From CAMFLJ01 sp965279255 (lineage in GTDB: Bacteria; Actinomycetota; Acidimicrobiia; Acidimicrobiales; Acidimicrobilacustridaceae): a stretch of DNA of 64,000 nt. The stretch is from NCBI GenBank assembly GCA_965279255.1, contig OZ257146.1, positions 1,364,001 through 1,428,000 of the forward strand. Reading direction: 5' to 3'. The notes under the pieces were generated by a model, which searched no databases, was not told the origin of the DNA, and saw only the letters and a program-made list of their open reading frames with translations. Each line of letters opens with the position of its first letter. The stretch's first letter is position 1. Made by a program: the position numbers and the translations under genes. Below, piece after piece: positions 33,090 through 40,490 of the stretch.

Positions 33090-34114
33090 TGGCGACCTCG
33101 AACGACATCGCGGTGGTCGGCTGGGCCCAGACGCCCATGGTCCGCCACACCGACAAGAGCGAGGTCCAGCTGCTCATGAGCGTCATCACCGACGCCATCG
33201 AGCCCCTGGGCCTCACCCGGGCCGACATCGACTTCACCTGCCTCGGCTCGTGCGACTACATCACCGGCCAGGCCTTCAGCTTCGTGGGCAACCTCGACGC
33301 CATCGGCGCCTGGCCCCCGAAGCGCGACTCCCACGTCGAGATGGACGGCGCCTGGGCGTTGTACGAGGCGTGGCTGCGGCTCCAGGAGGGCGACATCGAC
33401 ATCGCCGTGGTCACCGGCTCCGGCCGCTCGTCCACCGGCGACCCGTCGCTGATCTACCCGATGGAGATGGACCCCTACTTCCTCGCCCCCATCGGCGCCG
33501 ACCCGGTGACCTTCGCCGCCCTGCAGGCCCGGGCCGTGATCGCCGCCGGGATCGCCGACGAGCGCACCATGGCCGAGGTCGCCGTGCGCAGCCGGGGCAA
33601 GGGCACCGTCGACGAGCTGCTCGCCGACGACTACGTGCGCCAGCCCCTGCGCCGCCACGACCTGCCCCCGATCACCGACGGCGCCGCCGCCATGGTGCTC
33701 GCCCGTGGCGACCGGGCCCGGGAGCTCGTCGAGCGCCCCGCCTACATCACCGGCTTCGACCATCGCACCGAGTGCCACAACCCCTCGTTCCGGGCCCTCG
33801 ACGACTCTCCCTCCACGCGCATCGCCGCCGAGGCGGCCGGGCTCGGGGCGGCACCCGTCGAGATCGCCGAGCTGCAGGCCGCCTTCACCCACGAGGAGCT
33901 CCTGCTGCGCTCGGTGCTCGGCTTCGGCGACGACGTCACCGTCAACGCCTCCGGCGGTGCGCTCAAGGAGAACCCCATCATGGCCAGCGGGCTCATCCGC
34001 ATCGGCCACGCCGCCAACCACATCTTCGGTGGCGGCAACCGGGCGCTGGCACACTCGACCAGCGGCCCCTGTCTGCAACAGAACCTCGTCTGCATCCTGG
34101 AGGGCCGGTCATGA
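33089..34114 (+). CDS. Thiolase-like protein (SCP2-thiolase/Ltp2-like), lacks the catalytic Cys
   Basis: 341 residues of thiolase fold. In the segment where thiolases have the nucleophilic Cys, the sequence reads SHVEMDGAWALYEAWLRLQEGD, with no Cys, and the later GHPxGASG motif is ENPIMASG, so the second catalytic His is also missing. This pattern fits non-thiolytic members such as the Ltp2 retro-aldolases, which work with DUF35 proteins on steroid side chains. The substrate is inferred only from the family. Start overlaps the upstream stop by 1 bp; stop overlaps the next ATG (ATGA). Confidence 0.75.
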   Translation: MATSNDIAVVGWAQTPMVRHTDKSEVQLLMSVITDAIEPLGLTRADIDFTCLGSCDYITGQAFSFVGNLDAIGAWPPKRDSHVEMDGAWALYEAWLRLQEGDIDIAVVTGSGRSSTGDPSLIYPMEMDPYFLAPIGADPVTFAALQARAVIAAGIADERTMAEVAVRSRGKGTVDELLADDYVRQPLRRHDLPPITDGAAAMVLARGDRARELVERPAYITGFDHRTECHNPSFRALDDSPSTRIAAEAAGLGAAPVEIAELQAAFTHEELLLRSVLGFGDDVTVNASGGALKENPIMASGLIRIGHAANHIFGGGNRALAHSTSGPCLQQNLVCILEGRS

Positions 34115-35271
34115 TCCCCGCAGCGATCGTCGGTATCGGTCAGACCCACCACAAGAGCAAGCGGCGCGACGTCAGCTTCGGCGGCCTCGTCCGTGAGGCC
34201 GTGTTCCGGGCGCTCGACGACGCCCACATGACGATGGCCGACATCGACGCCGTCGTGCTCGGCAAGGCCCCCGACCTCTTCGAGGGCGTCATGAAGCCGG
34301 AGCTCTACCTCTCCGACGCCCTCGGCGCGGTGGGCAAGCCCATGTTCCGGGTCCACACCGCCGGCTCGGTCGGTGGCACCACCGGTGTGGTGGCCGCGTC
34401 CCACGTGCAGACCGGCAAGCACAAGACCGTGCTCGCCGTGGCGTTCGAGAAGCAGTCGGAGGGCAACGCCCAGTTCGCCCTCGGCAGCGGCAAGGGCGCC
34501 TCGCTCGGCGCCGGCGGCTCCTTCGCTCCGTTCATCCGGTCCTACATCCACCGCAGCGGCGCCCCCGAGCACATCGGGTGGAAGGTGGCGGTGAAGGACC
34601 GGCAGAACGCGCTGAAGAACCCGTACGCCCACCTGAAGCTCGAGGACATCTCGATCGAGAAGGTGAAGGCCAGCCCGATGATGTGGGAGCCCATCCGCTT
34701 CCTCGAGTCGTGCCCCTCGTCCGACGGCGCCTGTGCGGTCGTCATCACCGACGAGGACGGCGGCAAGGCGGCCGCGGCCGACGGCCGTCCCCCGGCGTGG
34801 GTCCTCGGCATGTCGTCGCGTTCCGAGCCTCCGGCGTTCCCGCGTCGCGATCCGGTGCGCCCGCAGGCGGCCCTGACCTGTGTCGAGGACGTCTACAAGC
34901 AGGCCGGCATCACCCGGCCCCGCGAGCAGATCGACATGGCCGAGCTGTACGTGCCGTTCTCGTGGCACGAGCCTATGTGGCTCGAGGCCCACTACCTGGC
35001 CGACGAGGGCGAGGGCTGGAAGCTCACCGACGCCGGCGAGACCGAGATCACCGGCTCGATGCCGATCAACTGCTCGGGCGGCGTCCTGTCGTCGAACCCC
35101 ATCGGTGCCTCTGGCCTGCTGCGGTTCGCCGAGGCCGCCCTGCAGGTTCGGGGTCAGGCGGGCGAGCACCAGGTCGAGGGGGCCAAGACGGCCCTCGGAA
35201 TGGCCTACGGCGCCAACTCGCAGTACTTCAGCATGTGGGTGGTGGGCAGCAGCCTCCAGCCCTTCGGCTGA
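34111..35271 (+). CDS. Thiolase-like protein, second subunit, atypical active site
   Basis: 386 residues of thiolase fold. The Cys nucleophile region is VHTAGSVGGTTGVVAASHVQ, with Ser/Gly in place of Cys, and the GHP motif is SNPIGASGLLRFAEAALQ, so His is absent. NCSGGVLSSNP keeps the glycine-rich loop. It is likely paired with the preceding gene and the DUF35 protein as an acyl-CoA lyase or binding complex. Coupled by a 4-bp overlap to the previous gene. Confidence 0.75.
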   Translation: MIPAAIVGIGQTHHKSKRRDVSFGGLVREAVFRALDDAHMTMADIDAVVLGKAPDLFEGVMKPELYLSDALGAVGKPMFRVHTAGSVGGTTGVVAASHVQTGKHKTVLAVAFEKQSEGNAQFALGSGKGASLGAGGSFAPFIRSYIHRSGAPEHIGWKVAVKDRQNALKNPYAHLKLEDISIEKVKASPMMWEPIRFLESCPSSDGACAVVITDEDGGKAAAADGRPPAWVLGMSSRSEPPAFPRRDPVRPQAALTCVEDVYKQAGITRPREQIDMAELYVPFSWHEPMWLEAHYLADEGEGWKLTDAGETEITGSMPINCSGGVLSSNPIGASGLLRFAEAALQVRGQAGEHQVEGAKTALGMAYGANSQYFSMWVVGSSLQPFG

Positions 35272-35328
35272 TCACACTGGTCACCGGTCCGTTCCGGCTG
35301 GCGTCGCGCACCACTGCGGTGCGCGACG

Positions 35329-35682
35329 TCAGCCGGATGCGCGTCCGGGGCCGGGTCCGATGCCCGACGCGTCGGGAGCGGGCAGCTCGACCCAGACCGA
35401 GCGGTCGAGGCTCAGCCACGTGCCCATGACGGCCTCCGACCACGGGCTCATGGCCTGGCTCATGTACTCCGGCGTCGTCACCATGGCGGGGTCGTCGAGC
35501 TCGTAGAGGGCGAGGTAGCGGCCTGGCGCCGCGGTGTCGCGGAACCGACGCGCCGAACGGAAGCCGGGCGTGGCCAGCTTCTCCGGGATGTGCTCGGTGT
35601 CGTACCAGCGGTTGAGCTCGTCCTCGTCGTGCGGTGCGACCTCTACGACGACCATGAGCAGGCCCGGTGCCGGTTCGTCCAT
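35329..35682 (-). CDS. Small dimeric alpha-beta barrel-like protein (EthD-like)
   Basis: 117 residues. LLMVVVEVAPHDEDELNRWYDTEHIPEKLATPGFRSARRF with RYLALYELDD is typical of ferredoxin-fold dimeric alpha-beta barrel proteins related to EthD, in which the Wyd-teH-i-e segment is conserved. Function unknown. A GGGGAGGG ribosome-binding site precedes ATG 35682, with TAGGCT at 35702-35707 as its -10, giving a leader of about 12 nt. Confidence 0.65.
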   Translation of the reverse strand: MDEPAPGLLMVVVEVAPHDEDELNRWYDTEHIPEKLATPGFRSARRFRDTAAPGRYLALYELDDPAMVTTPEYMSQAMSPWSEAVMGTWLSLDRSVWVELPAPDASGIGPGPGRASG

Positions 35683-35701
35683 TTCCCTCCCCTCGCGGCG
35701 G

Positions 35702-35707
35702 AGCCTA
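35702..35707 (-). promoter_or_regulatory. -10 element for the 35329-35682 gene
   Basis: TAGGCT on the minus strand, 19 nt before ATG 35682; the intervening leader carries the ribosome-binding site. Confidence 0.45.
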
Positions 35708-35713
35708 CGGCGC

Positions 35714-36106
35714 TCAGGCCTCGGCGGTGCGGGGCTCGATCCAGACCGAGGCGAGCGGCTCGGCGTTCTCCCGTAGCCAGGTCAGGGCCTCGGCGACGTC
35801 GCGTGGCTCCTTCGACCGCTCGAGGTCGCGGTCGATGTCCTCGAGCGCGGCCTGCAGGCAGTAGATACGGCTCTGGAGGTCCTCGAGCGCCTCTCTCGAC
35901 ACGATGACGTCGTCGTCACCGAGGCCGTGGGACGACGCCAGCTTGCGGGCCAGGTACGCCTGCTGGCGACAGCCGTCGCGACAGAACCGTCGGGGTCGGC
36001 CCGGCCCCGGAGCCACCACGAAGTCGCGTCCGCACCAGCGGCAGCGCCGTCGGGTGTCGCGCTCCCCCGGGCCCGCGTTCGTCGCCGTTCGGGCGGATTC
36101 CGTCAT
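35714..36106 (-). CDS. Zinc-finger protein with helical tail, unknown function
   Basis: 130 residues. CRWCGRDF...FCRDGCRQQAY near residues 22-50 contains four Cys suited to a treble-clef/FCS-type zinc finger with an Arg/Gly-rich insert. The rest is a predicted helix bundle (REALEDLQSRIYCLQAALED). Similar small proteins occur widely in actinobacteria without known function; nucleic-acid binding is plausible. Leaderless -10 before ATG 36106. Confidence 0.6.
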   Translation of the reverse strand: MTESARTATNAGPGERDTRRRCRWCGRDFVVAPGPGRPRRFCRDGCRQQAYLARKLASSHGLGDDDVIVSREALEDLQSRIYCLQAALEDIDRDLERSKEPRDVAEALTWLRENAEPLASVWIEPRTAEA

Positions 36107-36112
36107 GTGACG

Positions 36113-36118
36113 AAACTA
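36113..36118 (-). promoter_or_regulatory. Leaderless -10 element for the 35714-36106 gene
   Basis: TAGTTT (minus strand) ends 6 nt before ATG 36106. Confidence 0.55.
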
Positions 36119-36178
36119 GGCACCGTCGGACGTGGAGGTGGTGGACCGGCCCGCCCTCACGAGCCGGTCCCCCACAGC

Positions 36179-37366
36179 TCAGCCGGTGAAGGCCGGGTTC
36201 ACGGTCACGGCGTCGACGCCCGGGCCGTCGGTGGTCGGTGCGGTGGACGTGGTGGTGGTCGGCCCGGTGGGGGTCGGCACCGGCAGCGGGAAGGCGGCCT
36301 GGGCCAGCCCCCACACGCCCTGGTAGGTGGCGAAGGTGTCGGCGAACCCGGCGCTGTAGGGCGAGGCCAGCGCACCGGCCTCGGCGCCGCTGGGGACGAT
36401 CCACGACTGGAGCGACGACAGCGGGCTGCCGCCGCCGGTGGTCCATGCCGCCCCGGTCGGGCTCTGCCCGGCGGCGACGATCGCCTGGATCACGAGCGCC
36501 GTCGAGTTCGGGTCGGCCGAGTCGCCGGGGCGCTGGCCGAAGCCACCGACCGCGGCACCGGGCGTGGTGTCCTGCATGCCGTCGAGCCAGCTAAGTGCGT
36601 CGGCCATCGGTCCGCCGGTGCCGACGGCGACGAGGGCCTGCACCGCGAAGGCGGTGCTGTTGGAGTCGGCGCTGGTGTAGTTGGTCGACAGCGACTCCTC
36701 ACAGGGCTCGAGGCCGGGGCCGGGCACGGCGGGGGCCCGGTAGCCCTCCCACGCGCCGGCCGCGGAGGCGGGGGCCGTGCACTGCTGGGCCACGAGCCAG
36801 TCGATCGCCGCACTCGGCGGGGTGACGCCGGCGGCGGTGAGGGCCAGCAGGGCCAGGGCCTGGTTGGTCACCGGGGTGTAGTCGTCGATCACGCCGTAGA
36901 GGCCGGGCTCGGCCACCTCGTAGCGGGCCTGCAGGTCGGTGACGAGGTCGTGGCCCCCGAACGCCCGGGGATCGCCGCCGGTGGCGTCGACCAGGAGGAT
37001 CAGCCAGGAGAGGCGGCCGGCCGGGTCCGAGGTGCCCTCGGCGATGTAGCCGTCGACATCGGCGGCCAGGTGGTCGAGCGCCCGCTGGAGCGCGGCGGGC
37101 TCGTTGCCGGTGGTGGCGAGCGAGACGGCCACGTTGGCGGTCCAGGTCAGCGACGGGTTCCCGGAGTAGGGGTCGTCGACCGAGCCGTCAGGCCCGACGA
37201 GCGTGGCGAGCCACGAGCTCGCCGCCTCCGCCTGGGGGCTGGCGGCGGCGTTCGCCGAGCCGGCGCCGACCAGCGGAACGAGCAGGGCCGCGACCAGTGC
37301 GAGTAGGCCGAGCACGGTGGCGCGCCTGCCGCGGCGGAGCGGCGGGCGGTGGAGTGGAGCGGGCAT
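36179..37366 (-). CDS. Secreted toroid-repeat (transcobalamin/prenyltransferase-like) protein under a B12 riboswitch
   Basis: 395 residues. A signal peptide (basic start, hydrophobic ATVLGLLALVAALLVPLVGA, cleavage near ANAAA) is followed by an alpha/alpha-toroid repeat domain. It is recognisable from repeated helices such as DSNSTAFAVQALVAVG and DPNSTALVIQAIVAAG, like the cobalamin-binding domain of intrinsic factor/transcobalamin and the squalene-cyclase/prenyltransferase toroids. A QQC...EPCEES Cys pair may be disulfide-bonded. A Pro/Thr-rich linker ends in NPAFTG at the C-terminus. The cobalamin riboswitch upstream suggests B12 binding or uptake at the cell surface; that is inference. Paralogue of the next gene. 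Confidence 0.75.
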   Translation of the reverse strand: MPAPLHRPPLRRGRRATVLGLLALVAALLVPLVGAGSANAAASPQAEAASSWLATLVGPDGSVDDPYSGNPSLTWTANVAVSLATTGNEPAALQRALDHLAADVDGYIAEGTSDPAGRLSWLILLVDATGGDPRAFGGHDLVTDLQARYEVAEPGLYGVIDDYTPVTNQALALLALTAAGVTPPSAAIDWLVAQQCTAPASAAGAWEGYRAPAVPGPGLEPCEESLSTNYTSADSNSTAFAVQALVAVGTGGPMADALSWLDGMQDTTPGAAVGGFGQRPGDSADPNSTALVIQAIVAAGQSPTGAAWTTGGGSPLSSLQSWIVPSGAEAGALASPYSAGFADTFATYQGVWGLAQAAFPLPVPTPTGPTTTTSTAPTTDGPGVDAVTVNPAFTG

Positions 37367-37387
37367 TGACGATTCCTCGATCGGTCA

Positions 37388-37423
37388 GGCCGCCGACCGG
37401 GTTGCCTCCCCCGGCTGGCGGCC
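37388..37423 (-). promoter_or_regulatory. Hairpin in the expression platform of riboswitch 1
   Basis: 14-nt arms (37388-37401 and 37410-37423) pair at 12 of 14 positions; the loop presents GGAGGC on the minus strand, a Shine-Dalgarno-like sequence. A GAGGA nearer the ATG may be the true ribosome-binding site. Confidence 0.5.
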
Positions 37424-37494
37424 ACCGGGTGGCTCACCCTGTCGGGTGGCCGGGAGGCCGTTTCGCTCGGGCTCGGCACCGCTGTCCGCGACGG

Positions 37495-37620
37495 TGCAGG
37501 TTGAGCCTCGGGGCCTGGCTCGGTGATCCGACTCGCAGGGGTCGAGACCCCTGCACACGGTTGCGGGACAGCGCCGGATTCTCACCGGACTTCCCCTCAC
37601 CAGGCACCCACTCGTTGTGG
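37495..37620 (-). ncRNA. Cobalamin riboswitch 1
   Basis: On the minus strand the leader contains the cobalamin aptamer core: GGGGAAGTCCGGTGAGAATC, then CCGGCGCTGTCCCGCAACCG, an optional-stem hairpin (GCAGGGGTC/GACCCCTGC), and the B12-box-like GAGTCGGATCACCGAGCC. GCCTGG and CCAGGC close the base stem. It is followed by the start of the 36179-37366 gene. Confidence 0.88.
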
Positions 37621-37625
37621 ACGTC

Positions 37626-37654
37626 ACCCAACCACCCCCTCGCGCGTCCGTCAA
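37626..37654 (-). promoter_or_regulatory. Promoter of the first riboswitch leader
   Basis: TTGACG (37649-37654) and TTGGGT (37626-37631) on the minus strand with 17-bp spacing, placing initiation at the 5' edge of the aptamer. The second copy has the same arrangement. The remainder up to 37758 holds no gene. Confidence 0.55.
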
Positions 37655-37758
37655 GCGTCCTGGTCAGGACGGTGCCGGAGACGTCGGTCGGGCTGCGGGT
37701 GCCGTCGGCGCCGAGCGTTGGTGGGTCGGCCCGCCTCCGGGCCGACCCACCACGGTGC

Positions 37759-38961
37759 TCAGCCCGTGAAGGCCGGGGTCGACGACACGGCCGCCGCGGC
37801 CGGAGCTGCGCCGGGCACGACCGTCGTCGTGGGGGTCGGGGTGGGCGCGGTCGTCGTGGTCGTCGGCATCGGAGCCGGCAACACCGGGAACGGGAGCGGG
37901 GCCATCGCCAGGCCCCAGAGGCCCTGGAAGGTCGCCAGGAAGTCGGCGGCACCGCTGCTGTAGGGCGACGCCAGAGCCCCGGCATCCGCGCCGGAGGTGA
38001 TCTGCCAGCCGGCGAGGGACGAGTACGGGGTGCCGCCGCCGACCGACCACGCGCCCCCGGTGGGGTCCTCCCCCGCCGCCACGAGGGCCTGGATGCCGAG
38101 GGCCGTCGAGTTGGGATCCACGACGGTGTCACCGGCGTAGTAGCCGAAGCCGCCCGACGTGGCGGACTGGGTCAGGCCCAGGAAGGCGACGGCGGCGGCG
38201 ACGGGACCGTTCGCCCCGGCCGCGGCCAGCGCCTGCACGGCGATGGCGGTGCTGTTGGAGTCGGCGCCGGTGTACATCGTGCCGCTGGACTCCTCGCACG
38301 GGTCGAGCACCCCGGCCGTGCTCGACCGGTAGCCCTGCCAGCCCCCCTCGGAGCTGTTGCCGGCGTCGCACTGCTGGTCGGTCAGCCAGGTGATCGCCCC
38401 GGCGGGCACGGGCTGGCCGGCAGCGACGAGCCCGATGACGGCGAGGGACTGGTTGAACACGGCGTTGTACTGGTCGGGCGTGCCGAAGAAGCCGGGCTCG
38501 ACCGCCCCGTAGGTCGCGTCCAACCGAGCGACGAGATCGACGCCCGGGGTGCCGAAGTCCCGTGCGTCGCCGCCGGTCGCGGAGGCGAGCACGAGCAGGT
38601 AGCCGAGGCGGCCGGGGCTGTCCTGGCCGTTGCTGACGACGTAGGTCCCGACGTTCGGGAGGATGTAGCCGAGAGCCCGGTCGATGGCGTCACGGTCGGA
38701 CTGGTTGGCCACGAGGGCGAGGGCGACCTGCACGGTGCCGCTCGCCGACGGGTTGCCGGAGTTCGGGTCCTCGACGGGCCCGTCGGGCCCGACCAGCCCG
38801 GCGAGCCAGGTGGCGGCGGCGTTCGACTGCGGGGTGGACGCCGCGGTCGCCGGGCCGGATCCGACGAACGGCAGGAGCAGCGCGGCCAGGAGCGCGGCCA
38901 GCGCCAGCGCGGCGGCCCTCCGCCCGCGAGGGGGAGACAGGTGGTGCGGTGAAGTGAGCAT
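37759..38961 (-). CDS. Second secreted toroid-repeat protein under a B12 riboswitch
   Basis: 400 residues, a paralogue of the downstream gene with the same signal peptide, toroid repeats (ADSNSTAIAVQALAAAG, DPNSTALGIQALVAAG), Cys pair (QQC, DPCEES), Pro/Thr linker (PMPTTTTTAPTPTPTTT) and C-terminal TPAFTG. The duplication includes the riboswitch and promoter. The role is inferred as for its neighbour: a candidate exported cobalamin-binding or cobalamin-responsive protein. No other B12 gene is visible in the window. Confidence 0.75.
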   Translation of the reverse strand: MLTSPHHLSPPRGRRAAALALAALLAALLLPFVGSGPATAASTPQSNAAATWLAGLVGPDGPVEDPNSGNPSASGTVQVALALVANQSDRDAIDRALGYILPNVGTYVVSNGQDSPGRLGYLLVLASATGGDARDFGTPGVDLVARLDATYGAVEPGFFGTPDQYNAVFNQSLAVIGLVAAGQPVPAGAITWLTDQQCDAGNSSEGGWQGYRSSTAGVLDPCEESSGTMYTGADSNSTAIAVQALAAAGANGPVAAAVAFLGLTQSATSGGFGYYAGDTVVDPNSTALGIQALVAAGEDPTGGAWSVGGGTPYSSLAGWQITSGADAGALASPYSSGAADFLATFQGLWGLAMAPLPFPVLPAPMPTTTTTAPTPTPTTTVVPGAAPAAAAVSSTPAFTG

Positions 38962-38984
38962 CGACGATTCCTCGATCGGTCAGG

Positions 38985-39016
38985 GCCGCCGAACCGGGGC
39001 GCCTCCCCCGGCGGCG
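38985..39016 (-). promoter_or_regulatory. Hairpin in the expression platform of riboswitch 2
   Basis: CCGGGG/CCCCGG and CCGCC/GGCGG stems with a bulge, in the position equivalent to the hairpin of the first leader. Confidence 0.4.
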
Positions 39017-39089
39017 GTCGCCCGTCGCCCGGATCGGGTGGCGTGAGGCCGTTGCGCTCGGGCTCGGCACCGCTGTCCGCGGCGGTGCA

Positions 39090-39215
39090 TGGTGAGCCAC
39101 GGGAACCTGGTTCGGCGATCCGACTCGCAGGGGTCGAGACCCCTGCACACGGTTGCGGGACAGCGCCGGATTCTCACCGGACTTCCCCTCACCAGGCACC
39201 CACTCGTTTGTGGCC
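39090..39215 (-). ncRNA. Cobalamin riboswitch 2
   Basis: Nearly identical to riboswitch 1 over about 90 nt, including GGGGAAGTCCGGTGAGAATC, CCGCAACCG and the GACCCCTGC arm. It diverges only near the ends, where GATCGCCGAACCAGG replaces GATCACCGAGCCAGG. A recent duplication is likely. It precedes the 37759-38961 gene. Confidence 0.88.
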
Positions 39216-39219
39216 CGTC

Positions 39220-39248
39220 AACCAACCATCCCCTTGTCCATCCGTCAA
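39220..39248 (-). promoter_or_regulatory. Promoter of the second riboswitch leader
   Basis: TTGACG (39243-39248) and TTGGTT (39220-39225) on the minus strand, 17-bp spacing, copied together with the riboswitch. Confidence 0.55.
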
Positions 39249-39319
39249 GAGCCCAGGTCAGGAGGGGTGTGAGCCCGGCCCGGTGGCGGTCACGGAGGCC
39301 GCTCGAGCCGGGGCGGTCG

Positions 39320-39325
39320 TACACT
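39320..39325 (+). promoter_or_regulatory. -10 element for the class II aldolase gene
   Basis: TACACT on the plus strand, about 58 nt before GTG 39384. The leader carries GGAGG as ribosome-binding site. Confidence 0.4.
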
Positions 39326-39383
39326 CGCGCCACCGACGCACGGGGAGCGTCCCCGCCTCGTCGATGCCGCCCGGAGGTGTGCC

Positions 39384-40190
39384 GTGCCCGAGACCCCCGA
39401 CCCGGAGAACCTCTCCGTCGTCCACGCCGACGCCAAGCCCCTCCCCTACGAGCTGCCGTCGTTCGACGACCCGGCCGAGGAGCGGATCCACCGCAAGCAG
39501 CGCCTCGCCGCCGCCTTCCGGCTGTTCGGTCGGTTCGGGTTCGGCGAGGGCGTGGCCGGGCACATCACGGTGCGCGACCCCGAGTTCCCGGACCGCTTCT
39601 GGCTGAACCCGTTCGGGGTCGACTTCCGCCTGATCACGGTGTCCGACCTGGTGTGCGTCGACCACGACGGCACGATCGTCCACGGCGACTACGCCATCAA
39701 CCAGGCGGCGTTCGCCATCCACTCCCAGGTCCACGCCGCCCGGCCCGACGTCATCGCCGCGGCCCACACCCATTCGGTGCACGGCAAGGCGTTCTCGTCA
39801 CTGGGTCAGCTGCTCGACCCCATCACCCAGGACTCGTGCGCCTTCTACGGCGACCACGTCCTGTTCGACGACTTCACCGGTGTGGTGCTCGACCCCATGG
39901 AGGGCAAGCGCATCGCCCACGCCCTCGGCGACAACAAGGCCGCCATCCTCCGCAACCACGGCCTGCTCACCGTCGGCCGGTCGGTCGACGAGGCGGCGTG
40001 GTGGTTCATCACCATGGAGCGCACCTGCCAGGCCCAGCTGCTGGCCATGGCCGCGGGCGAGCCGGTGCACATCGATCCCGAGGCGGCCCATCTCACCCAC
40101 GACACCGTGGGCAGCTCGTTCGCCGGGTGGTTCTCGTTCCAGCCGCTGTACCGGGTCGCCGTTCGCGACGAGCCCGACCTGTTCGACTAG
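39384..40190 (+). CDS. Class II aldolase/adducin family protein
   Basis: 268 residues. The zinc-binding region is AAHTHSVHG and the later ligand in LRNHGLLTVG; GEGVAGHITVRDP is the phosphate/substrate-loop region near residue 55. The family includes fuculose- and ribulose-phosphate aldolases and the adducin head, and many bacterial members are decarboxylases or unassigned. GTG 39384 has a GGAGG ribosome-binding site. The glycine riboswitch leader follows its stop. Confidence 0.85.
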   Translation: MPETPDPENLSVVHADAKPLPYELPSFDDPAEERIHRKQRLAAAFRLFGRFGFGEGVAGHITVRDPEFPDRFWLNPFGVDFRLITVSDLVCVDHDGTIVHGDYAINQAAFAIHSQVHAARPDVIAAAHTHSVHGKAFSSLGQLLDPITQDSCAFYGDHVLFDDFTGVVLDPMEGKRIAHALGDNKAAILRNHGLLTVGRSVDEAAWWFITMERTCQAQLLAMAAGEPVHIDPEAAHLTHDTVGSSFAGWFSFQPLYRVAVRDEPDLFD

Positions 40191-40222
40191 GTTCACCACC
40201 ACAACCGAGGCCGTTCACCGCC

Positions 40223-40445
40223 TGCGGGAGAGCTCTCCGAACCCGGTCCGCCGGGCTGCGGAGGCGCCGAAGGAGCAACCCCCCGGGAAACTCTCAGGCA
40301 CCCGTACCGCAGGCTCAGGCACCTCTGGAGAGCAGTCCGTGGCCGTCACCGGCACCGGGCTCACCGACGGGGAAAGCCCAGGTCAGCACCCTTTCTCTGG
40401 GGTCTGCCGGGGTGAAACTCTCAGGTATCCACGACAGAGCGGGGT
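40223..40445 (+). ncRNA. Tandem glycine riboswitch upstream of gcvP
   Basis: The first aptamer has the GGGAGAGCTCTCC stem, GGCGCCGAAGGAGCAA, GGGAAACTCTCAGG and closing CTCTGGAGAG. The second is represented by ACCGACGGGGAAAGCC, GGTGAAACTCTCAGGTA and CGACAGAGCGGGG. These are hallmark glycine riboswitch blocks in the usual order, ending 46 nt before the gcvP start; glycine would turn on cleavage of itself. Confidence 0.9.
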
Positions 40446-40490
40446 CCCCACCCACATCGCCGTCGCGCGCCGTACCCGTTGGAGGACACC

